Shown here: one piece after another, positions 1-11,143 of the stretch
Layout of the letters: each line of letters begins with the position of its first letter
Position numbering within the stretch: position 1 is the stretch's first letter
Source: Sphingobacteriales bacterium
GTDB lineage: Bacteria > Bacteroidota > Bacteroidia > Chitinophagales > UBA2359
Assembly (NCBI GenBank): GCA_016706405.1
Contig: JADJJT010000005.1
Location: 1 to 64,000, forward strand
Length of the DNA stretch: 64,000 nt
Direction: 5' to 3'
The notes under the pieces: model-generated
The model's database searches: none
Seen by the model: the letters and a program-made list of their open reading frames with translations, nothing else
Told to the model about the DNA's origin: nothing
Made by a program: the position numbers and the translations under genes

Positions 1-1257
1 ATCGCCATCGCCAAAAATAAATATTTTACTAATCAAAGAATAACCAGCATAATTATTCAGGGGAAACGGAAGGTGCGCCCAAACATGTAAGCGTTTATTA
101 TCATCTATATTCTTGCTTTGAAAATATTCTTTTGCCAGCTTCATGCCGTAAAATATAGAGTTGGCAGCAGCACTTTTACCACTTAAAATACTATCATTGT
201 AGCAATATTTTACCTCTTGAAACAAAGGTGCCCCACCCGCATCAAGTACACTTGCATCTACTATATTTATAGTGTCATTTATTTTATAACTAATACTACC
301 AAGCGAATCTAATAAAAGTGGAGATAACCGATAAACTATAGTATCGCCAACTTTACAACTATCCGCATAAATGGCTTGGCAATCATTATAAAGTGTTGGC
401 ACAACCACCATACGATGATCAATAAAAGTGCTATCAAGTTTAGTAGTACAAAGTGTTGAACATGTGGTGGTATTTGCGATTGCATTAATGCTATCAGCTG
501 CACATTTATAACACACATGAGCAAATTTGTAGGGAGTATGACTTTCAACTAAGCCTGTTAAAGCATTAACAACATAGGTGCCAGACTTTTCCCCTAAAAT
601 AAACCAAAAAGAATACGTAATTCTTTGTCGAATTGGGTCGACCTTTAAATCAGAATAGTTAAGCATGTACTGTATGGTTCGCGTATAAGCTTCGGCTGGG
701 GTATTGCGTTCTTTTAGCACTAACATTGCCGCTTCCTCCTTGCTTAACATACCTGTGGTGTCTATATTTAGGTGGGGGTAGTAAGTGCCTACTAATCGCA
801 CAATTTTACCTTTATCATATGTTAGCATAATTCGACTACCCTCAACCTTGATACCTTTGTAATATTGCACATAGTTATGGTCTTCTTGAAATCGACAAGC
901 TGAATAGATACTGCCTCCTGGCTGCTTGCCTTCAAAAACAAGGTTAACATCTTTTTGTATTGGAAACAATTTTTCTTCCCCAAATAAGTCTTGCCATTTA
1001 GTGGCAATACAATTTTTGTCAGTCGTGTCAAGTACGTACAAAAAGTTGAAAGTCGTATAGTTGTGACTACCACTTTTTAGTTTAGGGCATAAAGTTTTAG
1101 GTTGATTTTCAACAGTAATTGGTTGTTCAATAGCCTTTGTTTTGGTTTGCTGGGCAACAAGTAAGGTTTTTTTTGCACCAAAGGCTATACAGCCTGCAAT
1201 TACCAAAGTAGTGCTTAAAAACAGCAATAAAAGGCGGGTGTGAAATTGGTTTTTCAT
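1..1257 (-). CDS. Secreted M4 (thermolysin-like) metallopeptidase, N-terminal part, cut by window edge
   Basis: The frame is open from an ATG at 1257 to the window edge (419 codons, no stop), so only the N-terminal part is visible. A hydrophobic signal segment covers about residues 5-25. A propeptide-like region follows, then a Cys-containing segment that is also present in the neighbouring peptidase at 2296-5619. The zinc motif would lie beyond the edge, so the M4 assignment rests on homology to that neighbour. Residues 1 to about 163 are encoded by DNA with no difference that I can see from 5129-5661; after that the two proteins are only distant paralogs (for example MLSKEEA versus MISREEA). 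The likely role is a secreted protease exported by Sec and then T9SS. Its own attC lies outside the window to the left. Confidence 0.75.
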   Translation of the reverse strand, partial: MKNQFHTRLLLLFLSTTLVIAGCIAFGAKKTLLVAQQTKTKAIEQPITVENQPKTLCPKLKSGSHNYTTFNFLYVLDTTDKNCIATKWQDLFGEEKLFPIQKDVNLVFEGKQPGGSIYSACRFQEDHNYVQYYKGIKVEGSRIMLTYDKGKIVRLVGTYYPHLNIDTTGMLSKEEAAMLVLKERNTPAEAYTRTIQYMLNYSDLKVDPIRQRITYSFWFILGEKSGTYVVNALTGLVESHTPYKFAHVCYKCAADSINAIANTTTCSTLCTTKLDSTFIDHRMVVVPTLYNDCQAIYADSCKVGDTIVYRLSPLLLDSLGSISYKINDTINIVDASVLDAGGAPLFQEVKYCYNDSILSGKSAAANSIFYGMKLAKEYFQSKNIDDNKRLHVWAHLPFPLNNYAGYSLISKIFIFGDGD

Positions 1258-1294
1258 GATTTTACCACAGTTGTTTGGGTTTTATAATTTTGCA

Positions 1295-2213
1295 TAACGG
1301 AAAAGGCTTTGCGTTGGGCGGCCTACGAAGGACAAATTTACAATACATTTTTAAGTTTTATTAGAAAATTCTTCCCTTGAAATAACACTTCCGCCCGCCT
1401 AATCGTAAAGCCATTGTTATATAAATGTTATTTTATCTGCCTGCAAGTTTATACTTTCCAGATACTTTAGCACGACAGTCGGCACACTACTTCCCTTGCT
1501 GGCCGAGTTAATAGTTCCGGAAAACTACTAAGTTTTCAAGCGACCTACAAAATTGCAAATTTTCACCGTGTTTTCCTATAAATTTTTCTGATAATTTTAT
1601 ATAACGGAAAAGGCTTTGCGTTGGGCGGCCTACGAAGGACAAATTTACAATACATTTTTAAGTTTTATTAGAAAATTCTTCCCTTGAAATAACACTTCCG
1701 CCCGCCTAATCGTAAAGCCATTGTTATATAAATGTTATTTTATCTGCCTGCAAGTTTATACTTTCCAGATACTTTAGCACAACAGTCGGCAAACGACTAA
1801 CCGTGCTGGCCGAGTTAATAGTTCGGAAAACTACTAAGTTTTCAAGCGACCTACAAAATTGCAAATTTTTACTGTGTTTTCCTATAAATTTTTCTGATAA
1901 TTTTATATAACGGAAAAGGCTTTGCGTTGGGCGGCCTACGAAGGACAAATTTACAATACATTTTTAAGTTTTATTAGAAAATTCTTCCTTGAAATAACAC
2001 TTCCGCCCGCCTAATCGTAAAGCCATTGTTATATAAATGTTATTTTATCTGCCTGCAAGTTTATACTTTCCAGATACTTTAGCACAACAGTCGGCAAACG
2101 ACTAACCGTGCTGGCCGAGTTAATAGTTCCGGAAAACTACTAAGTTTTCAAGCGACCTACAAAATTGCAAATTTTCACTGTGTTTTCCTATAAATTTTTC
2201 TGATAATTTTATA
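1295..2213 (-). repeat. R306 cassette array 1 (3 units)
   Basis: Three tandem copies start at TAAC 1295, 1602 and 1908, with a period of about 306 bp. Each unit is an attC-like palindrome (GGCTTTGCGTTGGGCGG on one arm, CCGCCCGCCTAATCGTAAAG on the other) followed by an AT-rich body of about 175 bp that contains the hairpin GAAAACT-ACTA-AGTTTTC. The last two units are near-identical; unit 1 carries a different segment (CACACTACTTCCC) in its body. No credible ORF was seen. Confidence 0.9.
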
Positions 2214-2278
2214 TAACGCCCAGCATGTACGTCATACCCGAAATGTAATGGAGGGTTGGCGTACATGCATTGTTATGC
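2214..2278 (-). other. attC-like site of the M4 peptidase cassette (short class)
   Basis: A short palindrome with arms GCATGTACG and CGTACATGC, flanked by TAAC on the left and GTTATGC on the right, lies just 3' of the peptidase gene. The bases GTTATGCAAA at 2272 are the exact reverse complement of TTTGCATAAC at the far end of the same cassette (about 5651-5660), as expected for the paired ends of one integron cassette. Confidence 0.85.
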
Positions 2279-2295
2279 AAAGTTTTATTTAATCG

Positions 2296-5200
2296 TTAGC
2301 GTGTTAGTGTAACAAATTTGGTAGCAACTGTTTTATTTGTGGTGGTTAAGTGGCAAATATATATACCATCGGTTAATTGGGCGGTACTAACTGGTAGTTG
2401 GTGCAACCCAGCTTCATATGGTTGGTTGCTAACAATTTGTTGTACTTTTTTGCCCGATAAATTATAAATAGCTACACTAATGTTTTCGGCTTGGGGTAAC
2501 ATAAACTGCAAATATCCGGATTGGTTTGTAACCGGATTTGGATACGCTATTAGTTTTATTTCATTTGTGTTGTCATGCTGTTGCATTTGTTTATTGTTCA
2601 ACACAAATTGGCATTTACTGCTTGGGTTAATGGTTTGTTGGTTGCTGCTTTCGTGGGTAAGGTAAAACGAAAAAACGGGGTTGTTTATGCTTAATTGGTT
2701 GGTGGTTGTTTTACCGCCACTGGTTAAAATGGTGGTTTTAATGGCTATGGGTTGCCGCTCGTAAGCCGCAAAGGGTATGTTTAGCAATTTGGCGGTGGCA
2801 TAATTATCAATTCGCACCTCGCGTTGGGTTAGAAGCGTTATACCCTCGCCTTGCTGCCCAGTTTGTACCCAATTATTCCAAAGTTGGGGACTTAAAATTA
2901 GGCTAATTTCAAGGCTATCGTTGCTGCCTTGCACCCCCAAACCATTGGCTATTTGTTGGTAAACGATGTTTAAATTGGCTGCTGCTGCGTTGTTGTTGCA
3001 AATAAACATAACGCTTGGGTTGCCCGCCACGGTTGGCGGAACACCCATGCCAACACCCATCCCCGGATTTAAGAAGAACAAGTTTTTGGTAACAATATTA
3101 TTGTTGTAAATAACATTGTGGGTTATGTTGTCGAATGTTTCATTCCGGATGGGGTCGGCTTCGGATAATAACCTTGCTAATAAACAAATTTCGTATTTTG
3201 GTTCGCCGTCTAAGGGGTCAATTTCGGGCAGTATCCAACAACTATCCGGATGGGCGTAAAAGGGTAGGTTGGGGTTTACAAAATTGGGTGGTGTCCAGGT
3301 TGTCCATCCGGTAAAAAAGCTGCTTGGGTTAATAGCAGGTATCGTTACAGGACTTGTTGCTATTTCATCGCCAAGATAGCAGGTGTAATCTCCGGCGGTA
3401 AAATACCAGTCTATCCAGTTAAAGTCCCAAAGTTCGCCGCTACTGGCCATGGTGTAGTAAAGGTGTAGTTGTGCGGGGTCGGATATAAGGTTGGGGTGGG
3501 CGTTGTAAATAGTAAAACCAATGCGATTGCTATAGGCAGGTTCGGGTGGGGCGCTGGCGGCCAAATAGCAACTGTCGTTTTGGGGGCAAACCCAAATATC
3601 GGGGCTGTTCCAAATATCGTTCCAACCCAACCAATCGTCGCATTCGGTATTGGGTTCAAAGCCTTGGTCGTTGTAGCAGTCGCGCATACGCAGGTCAATA
3701 AAACATAGGCTTTCGTCTTCGGTAAGTAGGGTGGTTTTGCCGCCGGGTATGTTTAACCCCAAACCAACGGCTTTTAACGCCCTTATGGTTTGTTTATGGG
3801 CCGTGCAGCTAATAGTTTGGGCAGCAGCAGCCATGGCTACGGCAAACTTTTCAAAAGAAGGTATTTTTATACTGTCTCGGCTCAAGGTGTCTAATCCCTT
3901 AATCAGCACCATTTCGGCGGTGTCAATGGTTAGGGGTTCAACGGTTATGCTATCGGTGGCGTAGTTAAATCCGGTGCCACCATCTGCCAATAAATAAAAC
4001 CATTTGGCTACTATGCGGCATGGTTATAAATTGCTTGGGCTGTGGTATCCCAATTAGAAGCGGTATTGTTGTAATATAAGGCTTGCGGGGTAGGGTGTTT
4101 TCGGGGTGGGCAAGGTCGCGGGGTAATAGGTCGGTTTGGGCAGGTATTACTACCGCATCGCCTATAACCCAATCTACAATGCCAAAAGCATGTTTGCGTA
4201 CTAAAGTGCTAAATATATCGGCTACGCCTTCGTGAATGGCACCTGCCTGATAGCGGAGTGTTGCGGTATCGTGTGTTATGTGATTACCCATACTAAACTT
4301 GTTAAATAATATGGCATGGGCGTATTCATGCGCTACTATATCAATAGAAACGGGGGCGGTCATAATTGTATCGTCCCCACTTCCAAAGCCGAAATGTTTT
4401 AACTTTTGATCCCAAAACACCTCATTTCCAAATGGGTCAAAAGGAGACTCAGGGAAATGTACTAACGCTTTCAATGGTGCTTTGTAATCAATGGCTTTTG
4501 TCGCAAAATAGTTTCGCGATGTTTGTAAGTTATGCCATGCTGTTGTGGCTATGGTGTTTTTTTTACTTATACTACTGTCGGTATAACACCAAAATATTTT
4601 TTGTACTTTTGGTCCACCATAATACTTGCTACCGTCGTAAATATTTATCGAATCATTGATGGTTAAATTAGTCGTGTCCGGTGCCATCCGGTAAACGATT
4701 TTATTCCCTGCATTACATTCATCTGCTAATATAGTTTGGCAACCGTTATACAATGTAGGCACACCTACCATAACGCCATCTGTAAATACCGTGCAAATAT
4801 TGGTACTACAGGTATCTTGGCAATTAAACATTGTAGTTGCGTTGCCAACACATTTATAACAATCTGTTAGATACGTCCCACCCCAATCGGGTACATACTT
4901 TATAAATTTACCGTTCGTAGCATTAACAAAATAACCCCCATTTTTTTTTAATTTTTGGGATATAGAATGCATAATAAATGGTGTTACTAACTGGGGTTTA
5001 TTAAGGGACGAACATTTTCTGAGCTATGCGCTTGCCATGCTGCGGTATTAAACCCTTCATAAATTTCGGCGTGGTCATAGGCTATTTTTACCGCTTCTTC
5101 CCTACTTATCATACCCGTTGTGTCTATGTTTAGGTGGGGGTAGTAAGTGCCTACTAATCGCACAATTTTACCTTTATCATATGTTAGCATAATTCGACTA

Positions 5201-5619
5201 CCCTCAACCTTGATACCTTTGTAATATTGCACATAGTTATGGTCTTCTTGAAATCGACAAGCTGAATAGATACTGCCTCCTGGCTGCTTGCCTTCAAAAA
5301 CAAGGTTAACATCTTTTTGTATTGGAAACAATTTTTCTTCCCCAAATAAGTCTTGCCATTTAGTGGCAATACAATTTTTGTCAGTCGTGTCAAGTACGTA
5401 CAAAAAGTTGAAAGTCGTATAGTTGTGACTACCACTTTTTAGTTTAGGGCATAAAGTTTTAGGTTGATTTTCAACAGTAATTGGTTGTTCAATAGCCTTT
5501 GTTTTGGTTTGCTGGGCAACAAGTAAGGTTTTTTTTGCACCAAAGGCTATACAGCCTGCAATTACCAAAGTAGTGCTTAAAAACAGCAATAAAAGGCGGG
5601 TGTGAAATTGGTTTTTCAT
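2296..5619 (-). pseudogene. Secreted M4 thermolysin-like metallopeptidase with T9SS C-terminal domain, frameshifted
   Basis: Three overlapping minus-strand ORFs (4987-5619, 3965-4972, 2296-3990) together spell one protein of about 1100 residues. In order they hold a signal peptide, an FTP/PepSY-like propeptide, the M4 catalytic domain with HEYAH (about 4320-4334) and the downstream zinc-ligand region AIHEGVADIF, then a C-terminal extension ending in a T9SS type A sorting domain (YPNP start, ending near the stop). The frame breaks at about 4993-4996 (a run of four G on the plus strand), again at about 4087-4100, and a third time near 4010-4022. Restoring the frames gives peptide that aligns with the copy at 1-1257 and with the M4 C-terminal segment (NWDTTAQAIYN, then KWFYLLADGG). 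All three breaks are small indels, so they may be sequencing errors rather than true decay. The first ~530 coding bases match the left-hand copy. Confidence 0.8.
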
Positions 5620-5656
5620 GATTTTACCACAGTTGTTTGGGTTTTATAATTTTGCA

Positions 5657-7188
5657 TAACGCCCGGGCTTTGCGTTGGGCGGTTTACGAAGCACAAATTT
5701 ACAATACATTTCCAACTTTTATTAGAAAATTCTTCCCTTGAAATAACACTTCCGCCCGCCTAACCGTAAAGCCATTGTTATATAAATGTTATTTTTATCT
5801 GCCTGCAAGTTTATACTTTCCAGATACTTTAGCACAACAGTCGGCAAACGACTAACCGTGCTGGCCGAGTTAATAGTTCCGGAAAACTACTAAGTTTTCA
5901 AGCGACCTACAAATTGCAAATTTTCACCGTGTTTTCCTATAAATTTTTCTGATAATTTTATATAACGGAAAAGGCTTTGCGTTGGGCGGCCTACGAAGGA
6001 CAAATTTACAATACATTTTTAAGTTTTATTAGAAAATTCTTCCCTTGAAATAACACTTCCGCCCGCCTAATCGTAAAGCCATTGTTATATAAATGTTATT
6101 TTATCTGCCTGCAAGTTTATACTTTCCAGATACTTTAGCACAACAGTCGGCAAACGACTAACCGTGCTGGCCGAGTTAATAGTTCCGGAAAACTACTAAG
6201 TTTTCAAGCGACCTACAAAATTGCAAATTTTCACCGTGTTTTCCTATAAATTTTTCTGATAATTTTATATAACGGAAAAGGCTTTGCGTTGGGCGGCCTA
6301 CGAAGGACAAATTTACAATACATTTTTAAGTTTTATTAGAAAATTCTTCCCTTGAAATAACACTTCCGCCCGCCTAATCGTAAAGCCATTGTTATATAAA
6401 TGTTATTTTATCTGCCTGCAAGTTTATACTTTCCAGATACTTTAGCACAACAGTCGGCAAACGACTAACCGTGCTGGCCGAGTTAATAGTTCCGGAAAAC
6501 TACTAAGTTTTCAAGCGACCTACAAAATTGCAAATTTTCACCGTGTTTTCCTATAAATTTTTTCTGATAATTTTATATAACGCTGGGCTTTGCGTTGGGC
6601 GGTTTACGAAGCACAAATTTACAATACATTTCCAACTTTTATTAGAAAATTCTTCCCTTGAAATAACACTTCCGCCCGCCTAATCGTAAAGCCATTGTTA
6701 TATAAATGTTATTTTATCTGCCTGCAAGTTTATACTTTCCAGATACTTTAGCACAACAGTCGGCAAACGACTAACCGTGCTGGCCGAGTTAATAGTTCGG
6801 AAAACTACTAAGTTTTCAAGCGACCTACAAAATTGCAAATTTTCACCGTGTTTTCCTATAAATTTTTCTGATAATTTTATATAACGCCCGGGCTTTGCGT
6901 TGGGCGGTTTACGAAGCACAAATTTACAATACATTTCCAACTTTTATTAGAAAATTCTTCCCTTGAAATAACACTTCCGCCCGCCTAACCGTAAAGCCAT
7001 TGTTATATAAATGTTATTTTTATCTGCCTGCAAGTTTATACTTTCCAGATACTTTAGTACGACAGTCAGCACACGACCAACCGTGCTGGCCGAGTTAATA
7101 GTTCCGGAAAACTACTAAGTTTTCAAGCGACCTACAAAGTTGCAAAGTTTCACTGTGTTTTCCTATAAATTTTTCTGATAATTTTATA
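5657..7188 (-). repeat. R306 cassette array 2 (5 units)
   Basis: Units start at 5657, 5963, 6270, 6578 and 6882. Units 1, 4 and 5 carry the subtype-B attC loop (GGTTTACGAAGCAC, TTTCCAAC) and units 2 and 3 the subtype-A loop (GGCCTACGAAGGAC, TTTTTAAG). The spacer just after TAACG differs between units (CCCGGG, GAAAAGG, CTGGG), while the rest of the palindrome is constant. Confidence 0.9.
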
Positions 7189-7243
7189 TAACGCCTTGGC
7201 ACACCCGCAGGGCGGTAGCCTTGTCGGGTGTGCATTGTTGGGC
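7189..7243 (-). other. attC-like site of the matrixin-like protease cassette (short class)
   Basis: The arms are GGCACACCCG and CGGGTGTGC, bounded by TAAC and GTTGGGC. GTTGGGCGAA at 7237 is the exact reverse complement of TTCGCCCAAC at the other end of the cassette (about 10198-10207). Confidence 0.85.
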
Positions 7244-7308
7244 GAAGTTTATATTTATATACATTAAAACAAATGCAACATCATGCTTTGTGTTTTAATA
7301 AATAATTA

Positions 7309-10130
7309 TTATTGTTTAATTATTGTCCATGTTTTGGTTTTGTTACAGTATATTAACTGTAACCAATAAGCCCCCGGAGGAAAATCGTTTGTATTAAATG
7401 TTATTTCGCTATTTTCATTAAAATTGACCAGCTCGTTATATAATTCACTAACAAGCATACCTTGTTGGTTATATAAACGTACCTGAGCGGTTGTGCTGCT
7501 ACTTGGGGCTTGACAACCAGTTGGTGGTAGAATAATAAATTTAAAGTTTAGCTGCTGTGTAAATGGATTAGGGCTAATTACACTCGGCCCTGTTCCACAA
7601 TTATGGCAATCATCAACAGTTATATTTAGGTTTTCTACTGTAAAAGTATGTATTCCAATGCAATCGCCGTCTGTAATTGTAACAGTATAATTACCTGCTG
7701 ACAAGTTCTGTATTTTAGCACTACTTGCCCCATTACTCCATGCGTAGTTATAAGTAGCTGTATCGTTTTTAAGGTGCAGTTCTATTTTTCCGTGACTACC
7801 ACCATTATAGGTATGGGTTATAGTAGCATCGGCTTTAACTTGGCTTATTAACGTAATTGTCTGCGAACCAAAACATCCGGATATATTGTCCCAAACATCG
7901 AATTTATAGGTTCCGGCACTTAAATTATCTAAAGTTAATCCCAAAAAGTCGGTATAACCTGTATAAAATTCTAAACTATTTTTATACATTTTATAATAAA
8001 AACAGGTAGTTCCTGCCAAATAGCTATTGTCTAAATAAATAATTCCGTTATTGCTATCACAGTCGGGGTGGGCATACGAAGTGCTAATTAACATGCTGTC
8101 AATAGCGCATCCGGCTTGGGCGTTCACAAACAAGGTACGACTAAGTTCATAACAGTTAGTACCGTCATTAATGGTTAAGGTAATTGTTTTTAACCCCGCA
8201 GTTTCCCAATGAACTTCGTGAGGGCCAAATTGCGTAGTATTGGTTCCGGATGTTATAATGCCGCCATCGAAGTTCCATAAATAGTTAAAATTGGGTTGGT
8301 CTGTGGTATCTTCAATAGAAACAATAACTGGTACCATCAATAGTACGCCAAAATCATCTTCAGCAATGGTGCCGCTATCTAAGTTGCAGGTAATGTTTAC
8401 ATCTATGTCGCCTATTGGGGTTGGGTTATAACAAGTAGCCACGCTACACGGCACTAAGGGGCAATTAACAAAACTTACAGGTACCAAGGGTTTGTAGGCG
8501 CATAATGGAATTGGTTTTTTAGAAAACGCCACTACGGTATCAACTCCGGTATTGGCTGGGTCGTTGGTAATATCTACAATATTATACTTTGCAGCAGTAT
8601 CGGCAGCACTACCATAGTACATAAGGGTGGGTTCGTTTACATGTTTTAATCGAAAAAAATGCCCCAATTCGTGCAAGGCTACGCTCTCGAAATTAAACTG
8701 GTTAAGTTTTAAGGTATCGGGCGAGCCATAATACCACGACTTGCCATTTTTGTAGTGGCTTTTAAATCGAATTACGGCATTATATATATATTTCACCGAA
8801 TCAATACCCATAGTGCCTATGCGGTGTTTACTTGAATAGGCTGTAGTTTGCCCCAAAGTTGTGGTATCGGTAGTAAGTTTATTGCATACCGTATCGGAAA
8901 ATGATACGTATAAAACTCCCTTTTCTACATCTTTAGCTTGTTTTATACATAGTGTTTTGGGCGTACAGCACTCTTCAATTTTTACGCCAGTAGCACAACG
9001 CCATTTTTCAACAGCCCGCCTAAATGCTGTTAATGCCTTGGTATTATTATAAAAGCTGGTATCGTACACTATTCTATAGCCCCCGTCTATTAACCCCGCT
9101 AAATGAATGTGTTTGGTTGTGCCGCTAATGGCAGTATTAGACAAAGAGTAGGGAATGACTAAACGCTTGGGCGATTTGGCGTAATCATCAAATGCATCTT
9201 TAATTGAAATATAGCCGCTTCCTATTGCAACTATTTTAATAGTAGTTGGAGTAGGTTTTACAGTTACTTCCGATGGTATATTCACCGTTATTAAGGTGTC
9301 TGTCCATGTAATTAAATTATTAGGAATAAGTACCGAGTCTATACCCCCATCATCGGCAGTCCGGAGATAAACTTCGCCTACACCACCATTAAACTTGCCC
9401 TTAATTTTTGCTATTGAGTGTTTGTTTAGCAGCCCCGCCGGAACCGTATCGGGACTAATACTTTCAATAATAGGTTTTGCTTGTTGTTTGCTATTTAGCG
9501 CACTTTTTTTTTACATTTCACCTCTTTGCGCTCAATATACAATTGTTGGGTGGTATTTACTATGGGGGGGTAAAATTTATCGGTGTGTGAGTCTTGTAAG
9601 GGTTTCGATTTGCTTTCCCATTCTTCAAGCGTCATGTTGTAAGCGAGTATTTGGCTTAGTTTTAATATTTTTGCAGGGTTAGCTACGGGGTGGGGTTGGG
9701 TTTCGGGTGTAAAAAAGAAAATGGCAAATTCATTATCGGTATAACCCGCATTATATTCGGTTTCAGCAATTATGGGTTCACCTTCATCAAAACATATCCA
9801 CCCTCTTTGGTGCATAAACTCAATGGTGTCGCGGGCTTGCCCTTTAAATGTTTTATACACTTCAACCGATATAAGGTCGTATCTTAAAATACAGCCGTTT
9901 GGTTCGGTTTTCATTCTAAAAGGTTTACTGCTAATTACCCGCCCCTCAACAATGGTGGTGGCTTGGGTTGTCCATTGGGGTATAAGGGTTAGTGGGTCAA
10001 CGCCGTTAAAAGGTCGGGGGGTGCAATAAACAATATCGGGCGCGGGTTGGGGGTTATTAGTTTGTGCCTGTAGGGTGTAGTGGCTAATAATTAAGGTTAA
10101 AACCACAAGGTTAAAAAATAAATTTTGCAT
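7309..10130 (-). CDS. Secreted matrixin-like metalloprotease with IPT/TIG, PKD, SprB-like repeats and T9SS domain (one frameshift)
   Basis: I read this as one gene of about 940 codons broken by a single indel. The ATG at 10130 gives a signal peptide (MQNLFFNLVVLTLIISHY) and an N-terminal domain of about 200 residues. That ORF then stops after a run of nine T (plus strand, 9504-9512). Shifting frame at the run continues into an IPT/TIG-like domain and then, without a break, into the downstream ORF that could otherwise only begin at a GTG at 9285. Downstream lie the zincin motif HELGHFFRLKH (near 8650-8680), a PKD domain, two SprB-like repeats (LSAGTYKFDV, LSAGNYTVTI) and a T9SS type A sorting domain beginning VISPNPF. 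The likely role is a surface or secreted protease. The homopolymer frameshift is most simply a sequencing error, but a decayed gene is possible. Confidence 0.8.
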
Positions 10131-10204
10131 AGGTGTAAATTGGTTTGATGTGAATAAAGAAAAAACGTTTAACCGGTTATATCGGGCTATTATTAATTTC
10201 GCCC

Positions 10205-10510
10205 AACGGAAAAGGCTTTGCGTTGGGCGGTTTACGAAGCACAAATTTACAATACATTTCCAACTTTTATTAGAAAATTCTTCCCTTGAAATAACACTTC
10301 CGCCCGCCTAATCGTAAAGCCATTGTTATATAAATGTTATTTTATCTGCCTGCAAGTTTATACTTTCCAGATACTTTAGCACAACAGTCGGCAAACGACT
10401 AACCGTGCTGGCCGAGTTAATAGTTCCGGAAAACTACTAAGTTTTCAAGCGACCTACAAAATTGCAAATTTTCACCGTGTTTTCCTATAAATTTTTCTGA
10501 TAATTTTATA
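10205..10510 (-). repeat. Single R306 cassette
   Basis: One complete unit lies between two gene cassettes. It combines the subtype-A spacer (GAAAAGG) with the subtype-B loop (GGTTTACGAAGCAC), so it is a mosaic. Its left TAAC is replaced by CAAC, the end contributed by the matrixin cassette. Confidence 0.9.
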
Positions 10511-10699
10511 TAACGGACTACGCATAAAAGTAGTAGCGCAGCTTTGATTAAATGTACTGAACTTAATGCTAACCCACCAAGCTGCACAAAACATTTTTTA
10601 ATAAATTTCTGTGTTTAAAAAATTTTTGTGCGGCGCTGCTGCTATGAAACACTGAAATTGGAGAACCTTAGCGCTATTACTTTTTATGCGATGTTATAA
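10511..10699 (-). other. attC-like site of the small lipoprotein cassette (long class)
   Basis: The arms are ACGCATAAAAGTAGTAGCGC and GCGCTATTACTTTTTATGCG, an imperfect stem with a loop of more than 100 nt. GTTATAAGTA at 10693 is the reverse complement of TACTTATAAC at about 11000-11009, the other end of the same cassette. Confidence 0.8.
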
Positions 10700-10732
10700 G
10701 TAGTTTTTAGCCACATTAACTTCTTAGTCCTT

Positions 10733-10963
10733 TTATTGGTCTAATGTGCAGGTCTTCGTGTAAGTTCCCCACTGTGTATTGAGAGCGTCACAAGCAGCTG
10801 AAGCGTCATTCTCGTTCTTTGCTTCAACGTTTTGGTAATCTTCAAGTGAACTTCCATCAGATAAATTTTCCTGTATACAATGACAAGTGAAGTCTTTTGT
10901 GCACGATCCCGTTCCAACAACAAGACCAACAAAAAAAATGAAATTTCTAACCTTTGATTTCAT
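10733..10963 (-). CDS. Small Cys-rich lipoprotein, function unknown
   Basis: A 76-residue protein with an N-terminal hydrophobic segment and a lipobox ending GTGSC (C at about residue 21), so probably lipid-anchored. The mature part is short, acidic and holds several Cys (TCHC, AACD, TCTLDQ), compatible with disulfides. I do not recognise a family. It is the only gene of a cassette bounded by matching GTTATAAGTA/TACTTATAAC ends. A competing ORF in the same stretch is out of frame and has no signal sequence. Confidence 0.65.
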   Translation of the reverse strand: MKSKVRNFIFFVGLVVGTGSCTKDFTCHCIQENLSDGSSLEDYQNVEAKNENDASAACDALNTQWGTYTKTCTLDQ

Positions 10964-11005
10964 AACGAACTATTTTTAGTAAATGTAATAAACGTGAATT
11001 ACTTA

Positions 11006-11134
11006 TAACGTTTTGCAGATTTGCGATGGGCGGGATTTTTACCACTGAACTTTATGCGGAGCACTAAACTTTCGGCTACCACTAAACTGTCTGCGGAGCA
11101 CGAAACCCCGCCTATTGCAAATGTGCTGTTATGC
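11006..11134 (-). other. attC-like site of the cytochrome b cassette (long class)
   Basis: The arms TTGCGATGGGCGGG and CCCCGCCTATTGCAA enclose a loop of about 65 nt with an internal quasi-repeat (GCGGAGCAC twice). GTTATGCCT at 11128 matches AGGCATAAC at 11762-11770 as an inverted end. Confidence 0.85.
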
Positions 11135-11143
11135 CTTCGTGCT

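Noticed and set aside
1295..2213. R306 arrays as a CRISPR array, rRNA spacer repeats or satellite DNA
   Set aside because: The repeats are 306 bp with no unique spacers and no cas genes. Each unit has an attC-like palindrome with paired cassette ends, which fits an integron cassette better.
9495..10244. Separate gene with start at 10244
   Set aside because: The first 38 codons lie in the R306 attC and the cassette end. The signal peptide starts at 10130, and the frame joins the matrixin-like gene after one indel.
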